From: Pseudomonadota bacterium
Lineage (GTDB): Bacteria; Pseudomonadota; Alphaproteobacteria; Rhizobiales; Xanthobacteraceae
Reading direction: 5' to 3'
Assembly: GCA_023387735.1 (NCBI GenBank)
Contig: JAEWHP010000006.1
Location: forward strand, 115,341 to 179,340
DNA: 64,000 nt
A program made the translations under genes and the position numbers. Below are positions 59,215-64,000 of the stretch, in pieces; position 1 is the stretch's first letter, and each line of letters starts with the position of its first letter. The notes below the pieces were generated by a model that had not been told where the DNA came from, searched no databases, and was given only the letters and a program-made list of their open reading frames with translations.

Positions 59215-60372
59215 ATGCAGCGCATCGTCTGCCCCGAACGCGACGACTGGCGGGCCACCGCTGAAAGCATCGGATTTGATTTTCACACCCTCGATGGCGA
59301 ACGCTATTGGGACGAGCGGGCTTATTACGCCTTCACGCTGGATGAGATCGAACGCCGGATCGAGGCGCCCACCGGCGAGATCGACGCGATGTGCCTCGAA
59401 CTGGTCGGCCGAGTGATCGGCGATGAAAAATATCTGCGCCGGCTGAAGATACCCGAAGCGTTCTGGCCGCTGCTGTCGGAGAGCTGGCACCGCGACGATG
59501 CCAGCCTCTACGGCCGCCTCGACCTCAGCTACGACGGCTGGAGCCCGGCGAAACTGCTGGAATACAACGCGGACACACCGACCTCGATCTTCGAAGCCGC
59601 AGTTTTTCAGTGGACCTGGCTCGAACAGGCGATCGAGCGCAACATCATCCCGAAGCGCGCCGACCAGTTCAATTCGATTCACGAGCGCCTGATCGAGGCC
59701 TGGAAGAAATTCGCCCGCGCGCAGCACCTTCATCTCGCCGGCATGACAGAAAACACCGAGGATGCCGGCACGCTCGCCTATCTGCAGGACACCGCAACCC
59801 AGGCTGGCCTGACTACCACCATGATCGACATCGAAAGCATTGGTTTGCGCAACGACGGCAACTTCGTCGACCTCGACGACCGCAGCATAGAGCTCGCCTT
59901 CAAGCTCTATCCCTGGGAATGGATGTTTCAGGATGCGTTCGGCGCAAAGCTGTCGGGTGCGCCGACACGGTGGATCGAGCCGCCATGGAAGGCGATCCTT
60001 TCCAACAAGGGCATACTTCCGCTGCTATGGGAGATGTTTCCGAAGCACCCAAACCTGCTGCCGGCCTTCTTCGAGGACGATCCCAAGGCAGCCATGCTCG
60101 GAAGCTCGTTCGTGCGCAAGCCGCTCTACTCGCGCGAGGGCGCCAACGTCGCGCTCGTCAGCGCCGGTACGACGCTGGCGGAGCAGGAAGGCCCCTACGG
60201 CGCGGAGGGGTTCATTCGGCAGGCCTTCGCGCCGATGCCAAGCTTCGCCGATCAATACCCGGTGCTCGGAAGCTGGCTGGTCGATCACACGCCGTGCGGT
60301 CTGTCGATCCGCGAGGACGAGAACCCGATCACCGGCAATACGTCACGGTTCGTGCCGCACGCGATACTGTGA
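59215..60372 (+). CDS. Glutathionylspermidine synthase-like ATP-grasp protein (YgiC/YjfC)
   Basis: 385 residues, the size of YgiC/YjfC (386). It starts MQRIVCPERDDWRATAESIG and keeps the family block GRLDLSYDGWSPAKLLEYN, then ADTPTSIFEAA, and an ATP-grasp C-terminal part with EGANVALV and PMPSFADQYPVLGSWLVD. Full glutathionylspermidine synthase joins glutathione and spermidine; YgiC homologues ligate a peptide and lack the amidase domain, and their substrate is unsettled. It is the last gene of the DUF350 operon and is convergent with cheR (6 bases apart). Confidence 0.88.
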   Translation: MQRIVCPERDDWRATAESIGFDFHTLDGERYWDERAYYAFTLDEIERRIEAPTGEIDAMCLELVGRVIGDEKYLRRLKIPEAFWPLLSESWHRDDASLYGRLDLSYDGWSPAKLLEYNADTPTSIFEAAVFQWTWLEQAIERNIIPKRADQFNSIHERLIEAWKKFARAQHLHLAGMTENTEDAGTLAYLQDTATQAGLTTTMIDIESIGLRNDGNFVDLDDRSIELAFKLYPWEWMFQDAFGAKLSGAPTRWIEPPWKAILSNKGILPLLWEMFPKHPNLLPAFFEDDPKAAMLGSSFVRKPLYSREGANVALVSAGTTLAEQEGPYGAEGFIRQAFAPMPSFADQYPVLGSWLVDHTPCGLSIREDENPITGNTSRFVPHAIL

Positions 60373-60378
60373 TGCGGA

Positions 60379-61251
60379 TCAGCGAGCCGCAGAAGCCGCA
60401 GCCCGCAGGCCGATCGGCGTGATGCCGCCGCGCGCCGCCGGCGCCACGTTCGGACGATAGAGCCCGCGTCGATCCGGATAGGGCTTGAAGGCACTGGTAA
60501 TGCCGACCACGGATTCGGCGGCGCCGAGCGCCAGCACCCCATCGGGCTCCAGCATACGCGAGAGCCGGTCGAAGATGCTGGCCTTGGTGGTCTGATCGAA
60601 ATAGATCAGCACGTTGCGGCAGAAGATGATGTCGAACGTACCTAGGTGGGAAAAGTCCTGCAGCAGGTTGAGCTGGCGATGCTGCACCATGCCGCGGATG
60701 TCGGCATTGAGCTGCCATAGATCGCCGATCTGCGTGAAGTACTTCACCAGCAACTGAATCGGCAGGCCACGCTGCACTTCGAACTGGCTGAAGATGCCGG
60801 CCTTCGATTTTTCCAGCACGGCCAGCGACAGGTCGGTCGCAACGATTTCGGTGCGCCAGCCCGACAGCGCCGCACCCGCTTCCTTCAGGCACATCGCGAT
60901 CGAGTACGGCTCCTGCCCGGTCGAAGAAGCTGCGCACCAGATGCGGAGACTGCGGCGTGCCGCGCGCGCCTGCACCAGCGCCGGGATCACCGCTTCCTTC
61001 AAATGATCGAACGGAATCTTGTCGCGAAAGAAGAAGGTCTCGTTGGTGGTCATCGCCTCGACCACCTCCCCCGTCAGCGGCTCGGCGCCATTTCGCATCT
61101 TCTGCACGAGTTCGGGAATGCCCTGCAGCGAAGACTTGCGCGCCAGCGGCACCAGACGGCTTTCGACCAGGTACTGCTTGTCGGCAGACAGGTCGAGGCC
61201 AGAGCGTTCCTTCAGGAGCTTGCGCAGATATTCATAGTCTGACGGCGTCAC
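60379..61251 (-). CDS. cheR: Chemotaxis methyltransferase CheR
   Basis: 290 residues. The helical N-terminal domain (about 1-75, YLRKLLKERSGLDLSADKQY) precedes a SAM-binding domain with LRIWCAASSTGQEPYSIAM (about 105-123) and a later FDIIFCRNVLIYFD. It methylates glutamates on chemoreceptors for adaptation. Its start overlaps the cheB stop by 4 bases (ATGA). It is the last gene of the leftward che operon. Confidence 0.96.
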   Translation of the reverse strand: MTPSDYEYLRKLLKERSGLDLSADKQYLVESRLVPLARKSSLQGIPELVQKMRNGAEPLTGEVVEAMTTNETFFFRDKIPFDHLKEAVIPALVQARAARRSLRIWCAASSTGQEPYSIAMCLKEAGAALSGWRTEIVATDLSLAVLEKSKAGIFSQFEVQRGLPIQLLVKYFTQIGDLWQLNADIRGMVQHRQLNLLQDFSHLGTFDIIFCRNVLIYFDQTTKASIFDRLSRMLEPDGVLALGAAESVVGITSAFKPYPDRRGLYRPNVAPAARGGITPIGLRAAASAAR

Positions 61252-62426
61252 GAGCGATCTCCCGAAAACAACCGAACGAGTTTCGGTGCGATCTGATTGA
61301 GTGGCAGGACGGCGGCGCAGATGCCGGCATTGGCGGCCGCACCCGGCATGCCCCAGACCACGCTCGTGGCTTCGTCCTGGGCGATCACGCTGCCACCGGC
61401 GGCAACGATCTCCTTGCCGCCGCGCATGCCGTCCGAGCCCATGCCGGTGAGGATGACCGACAGGATGCCGCCCTGCCAGACATCGATCGCGGAACTGAAC
61501 AACGGGTCGACCGCGGGCTTGCAGAAATTCACTGGCGGGCCGTCATCGAGCGCGATTGCCGTTTCGGCGCCATGACGCACCACGCGCATGTGGCGGCCAC
61601 CCGGCGCCAGATAGATCCGGCCCGCCTTGACGACTTCGCCGTCGACAGCCTCATGCGCCGGCCGGCGGCTCGCACGCGCCAGATGCTCGGCGAGAATCGT
61701 GGTGAAGGTCGGCGGCATGTGCTGGGTGATCAGCACCGGAAAGCGATCGATCACCGGGCCGATGTCGGCGATCAGCGTCATCAGGGCCTGCGGGCCGCCG
61801 GTCGAGGAACCGATCAGGAGCACGCGCGGCGCAAGGTTACCGAACGGCCGGCGCGCCAGTTGTACGGGCGCAGCCGGTGCTGCGGCGGGCCGGGCCGTTA
61901 CTTCGCGTGCCCGGTCGACAGCGGGCGCGGCAGGCGCACTCGTGGCGGGACATGTCGATGCAGCGCGGCGCAGCGCCTTGGCACCGAGATGGCGGATTTT
62001 CTGGATCAGATCGTGGTGGAAAGTCTCGGCGGCGGTGGCCTCGCGCGTGCTCTCCGGCTTCGGAATGTAATCGGACGCGCCGAGCGAAAGCGCCTTGAAG
62101 CTGATTTCCGCGTTACGGCGGGTCAGCGTCGATGCCATGATGATGACGAGGTCGCGCTTCTTTGCCAGCAGCCGCGGCAGCGCCGAAATGCCATCGAGTT
62201 CGGGCATTTCGATGTCGAGCACGGCGACGTCAGGGTTGACGCGCTCGAGCTGGTTGACGGCATCGAGGCCGGTGCGCAAGGAGGCTGTCACCTCCATATC
62301 CGGCTCGGCCCCGATCCAGCGCGAAATCATTCCGCGGATCACAACGGAGTCGTCGACCACCATCACGCGCAACTTGCGTTGCCGTGTCGGGGCGGCGGCC
62401 GGGGAACTCATCAACGCAACACTCAT
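61248..62426 (-). CDS. cheB: Chemotaxis response regulator/methylesterase CheB
   Basis: 392 residues. The receiver domain has VMVVDDSVVIRGM and phospho-Asp D71 in VAVLDIEMPELDGI. A linker of about 60 residues, Pro/Ala-rich, follows. The methylesterase domain has the catalytic triad in LLIGSSTGGPQAL (Ser), LITQHMPPTFT (His) and VILTGMGSDGMRGG (Asp). It removes methyl groups from receptors and can deamidate glutamines. It is coupled to cheR by a 4-base overlap. Confidence 0.96.
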   Translation of the reverse strand: MSVALMSSPAAAPTRQRKLRVMVVDDSVVIRGMISRWIGAEPDMEVTASLRTGLDAVNQLERVNPDVAVLDIEMPELDGISALPRLLAKKRDLVIIMASTLTRRNAEISFKALSLGASDYIPKPESTREATAAETFHHDLIQKIRHLGAKALRRAASTCPATSAPAAPAVDRAREVTARPAAAPAAPVQLARRPFGNLAPRVLLIGSSTGGPQALMTLIADIGPVIDRFPVLITQHMPPTFTTILAEHLARASRRPAHEAVDGEVVKAGRIYLAPGGRHMRVVRHGAETAIALDDGPPVNFCKPAVDPLFSSAIDVWQGGILSVILTGMGSDGMRGGKEIVAAGGSVIAQDEATSVVWGMPGAAANAGICAAVLPLNQIAPKLVRLFSGDRS

Positions 62427-62513
62427 TACTTTTTCACCAGAAAACGACGCAGCGGCACAAATACATAAACGATAACACCGAAGGCCGTTGAGCCCCGGAA
62501 CGCAACGGGCCGA

Positions 62514-62879
62514 TCAGATCAGCCCGACTTCCTGGAATTTCGCGGTAACGATGTCCTTGTCGAACGGCTTCATGATGTACTCGTTGGCACCGGCATGCAG
62601 CGCGCGCGCAATGTGTGCGACGTCGTTTTCAGTGGTGCAGAACACGACCTTGGGCGCATCGCCGCCGGGCATCCGGCGCAGGTTGCCGAGGAATTCGTAG
62701 CCGTCCATGACCGGCATGTTCCAGTCGAGCAGGACAGCCTCCGGCATCGCGCGCTTGCACACTTCGAGCGCCTTCTCGCCGTCCTCGGCTTCGACGATCT
62801 GGAAATCCAGACTTTCGAGGATGCGGCGGGCGACTTTCCGGATGACGCTCGAGTCGTCGACGACAAGACATGTTCTCAT
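62514..62879 (-). CDS. cheY: Chemotaxis response regulator CheY
   Basis: 121 residues, a single receiver domain: CLVVDDSSVIRKVARRIL, D52 in VLLDWNMPVMDGYEFLG, TEND-like switch and the final MKPFDKDIVTAKF with the conserved Lys. The phosphorylated form binds the flagellar motor switch, or serves as a phosphate sink. It lies between cheW and cheB on the same strand. Confidence 0.95.
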   Translation of the reverse strand: MRTCLVVDDSSVIRKVARRILESLDFQIVEAEDGEKALEVCKRAMPEAVLLDWNMPVMDGYEFLGNLRRMPGGDAPKVVFCTTENDVAHIARALHAGANEYIMKPFDKDIVTAKFQEVGLI

Positions 62880-62951
62880 TTCAGGCCTCTGCTTCCCAAC
62901 ATCCCCCTCGGGGATATCTGTGATTGCGGTTTGGTCTGCTTGCTTCCGAAT

Positions 62952-63422
62952 TTATGCGGCCATCAAGTCAGGCACGATTTCGAGGACGCGATCGACGTCG
63001 AGCACGACCATCAGCTGGCCGTCGAGACGATGGACGCCGCCGGCGAGTTTGGCGAAGCGCTGGTCGAGATTGACGGGGTTTTCCTCGCGGCCGTCATCGG
63101 GCAGCCGCAGCACCTCGCCGATCTGGTCGATCAGGAGGCCATAGGATTCGCCGCGCAGGTCGACGCCGACCGCCATCGGCGGCTTGCCGTCATCGTTCTT
63201 CGGCAAGCCGAGCCGCGCGCGCATGTCGACCACGGTTACGATGCGGCCGCGCAGGTTGAGCACGCCGGCGATCTCCGCCGACGACAGCGGCACCCGCGTC
63301 AGCCGTTCCGGCATGAACACGTCCTGCACCCGCGAGATCGGCAGGCCGAACAATTGCCCGCCGATCACGGCGGTCACGTATTCGGCCACGGATCCCTCGA
63401 TGGTCTCGGTCTTGGTTGTCAT
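62952..63422 (-). CDS. cheW: Chemotaxis adaptor CheW
   Basis: 156 residues covering one CheW fold: EYVTAVIGGQLFGLPISRVQDVF near the N-terminus, VPLSSAEIAGVLNLRGRIV in the middle and VDMRARLGLPK. CheW links receptor tips to CheA. It is 12 bases downstream of cheA and 72 upstream of cheY. Confidence 0.96.
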   Translation of the reverse strand: MTTKTETIEGSVAEYVTAVIGGQLFGLPISRVQDVFMPERLTRVPLSSAEIAGVLNLRGRIVTVVDMRARLGLPKNDDGKPPMAVGVDLRGESYGLLIDQIGEVLRLPDDGREENPVNLDQRFAKLAGGVHRLDGQLMVVLDVDRVLEIVPDLMAA

Positions 63423-63434
63423 GTCTCTGTTCCC

Positions 63435-64000
63435 TTACGCCGCTTTCTGCACGTCGGCGGTCTGTTCCTTCAGCGCCGCGATCAGGCCGGGACGGTCGAA
63501 CTTGGCGACATAATCGTGGAAGCCGGCCTGCCGGCCGCGCTCGATCGCCGCCGGCGACACCAGCGAGGACAGCGCAATGATCGGCATCTTGTTGAGATGC
63601 TGGTCGGCGCGGATCGTCTCGGCGAATTCGAAGCCGTTCATGTCCGGCATCTCGATGTCGGTCAGCACCACGTCGAAGTTCTGCGAGCGCAGCGCCAGCA
63701 GCCCCTCTTGCGCGTTGACCGCGACCCGCACCTTGTAGCCGGCCGCCTTCAGCACCGGAGCCAGCATGTTGCGGAAGAACGCCGAGTCATCCACCAGCAG
63801 CAGCGATTGCGCCGTCGAGGATGCGCGCATCTCCTTGCGCGAGAACCAGTCGGCGAACGCCATCGGCAGGAAGTGGCCGACGTCGATTACCTCGGTGGCC
63901 TGGCCCTTGATCACGGCCGAGCCGAGAATGCCCTCGCCGGCGCCGGCAACCTCGATGTGCAGCCGCTCCTCGACGATGTCGATGATCTCGTCGACCACGA
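63435..64000 (-). CDS. cheA: Chemotaxis histidine kinase CheA, hybrid, C-terminal part
   Basis: Partial; the gene continues beyond base 64000. The visible 188 codons start in the CheW-like regulatory domain (VVDEIIDIVEERLHIEVAGAG, GSAVIKGQATEVIDV). They then form a receiver domain (about 65-185) with SLLLVDDSAFFRNML and a phospho-Asp in VVLTDIEMPDMNGFEF. A C-terminal receiver fused to CheA is common in Bradyrhizobium-type che clusters. CheA phosphorylates CheY and CheB. It is the first visible gene of the leftward operon. Confidence 0.94.
   Translation of the reverse strand, partial: VVDEIIDIVEERLHIEVAGAGEGILGSAVIKGQATEVIDVGHFLPMAFADWFSRKEMRASSTAQSLLLVDDSAFFRNMLAPVLKAAGYKVRVAVNAQEGLLALRSQNFDVVLTDIEMPDMNGFEFAETIRADQHLNKMPIIALSSLVSPAAIERGRQAGFHDYVAKFDRPGLIAALKEQTADVQKAA

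Noticed and set aside
1..64000. tRNA, rRNA, CRISPR, transposase or prophage genes
   Set aside because: Looked for and not seen; no regularly spaced repeats and no integrase or transposase-like frames.

Overview
The window reads as chromosomal DNA of a GC-rich alphaproteobacterium close to Bradyrhizobium. The reasons are the CtrA regulator beside flagellar genes, a Bradyrhizobium-type 31-kDa-like outer-membrane barrel, a GGAAC-N17-CGTT (EcfG-type) promoter, CcrM-type GANTC sites before ctrA, and several dispersed intergenic repeats that I know from Bradyrhizobiaceae. Genus assignment is inference. I saw no rRNA, tRNA, CRISPR array, transposase or prophage.

Region 1 (1-12.4 kb) is transport and catabolism. 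It holds the tail of a Crp/Fnr regulator, an outer-membrane protein, a complete TRAP transporter operon (dctQ-dctM-dctP), a fumarylacetoacetate-hydrolase-family enzyme, an AMP nucleosidase, a TctC-type binding protein divergent from a LysR regulator, a Baeyer-Villiger-type flavin monooxygenase and a ChaC-like cyclotransferase.

Region 2 (12.5-28 kb) is rich in nitrogen and amino-acid functions. It has a crotonase, a gamma-glutamyltransferase-family enzyme, a four-gene operon (amino-acid ABC transporter plus FAD amine/amino-acid oxidoreductase), and a divergent XRE-cupin regulator that leads into a BisC/DMSO-reductase-like molybdoenzyme. A CHASE3 histidine kinase, a sugar-type binding protein, dadA, an omega-aminotransferase and a second XRE-cupin (PuuR-like) regulator follow. 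Twin TTCA-N6-TGAA sites lie in the first regulator's divergent promoter.

Region 3 (28-47.8 kb) is more accessory. It contains a TPR protein, a TetR-controlled crotonase/hydratase pair with a clear operator, and a two-gene unit of an HEFGH metallopeptidase and a metallo-beta-lactamase-fold protein whose 5' end looks frameshifted. There are also an MFS transporter with a duplicated 3' tail, a SAM-cyclase-ATPase-TPR signalling giant, a His-rich protein with a cupredoxin, a PerM-like transporter, a TorF-like porin with a VIT-like membrane protein, a ParB-like protein, a decayed gene and several repeats.

Region 4 (47.9-64 kb) is motility and cell cycle: flhA with a CtrA box, an ECF sigma/anti-sigma pair, fliJ-fliI, ctrA, and a chemotaxis operon read leftwards (cheA-cheW-cheY-cheB-cheR). 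Interspersed are a cytochrome P460-cupredoxin fusion, a DUF937 protein, a DUF4126 protein and a DUF350/DUF1190-like/glutathionylspermidine-synthase-like operon.

My best candidates for something undescribed are the metallopeptidase/MBL pair, the gamma-glutamyl/ABC/molybdoenzyme regulon, and the P460-cupredoxin fusion.
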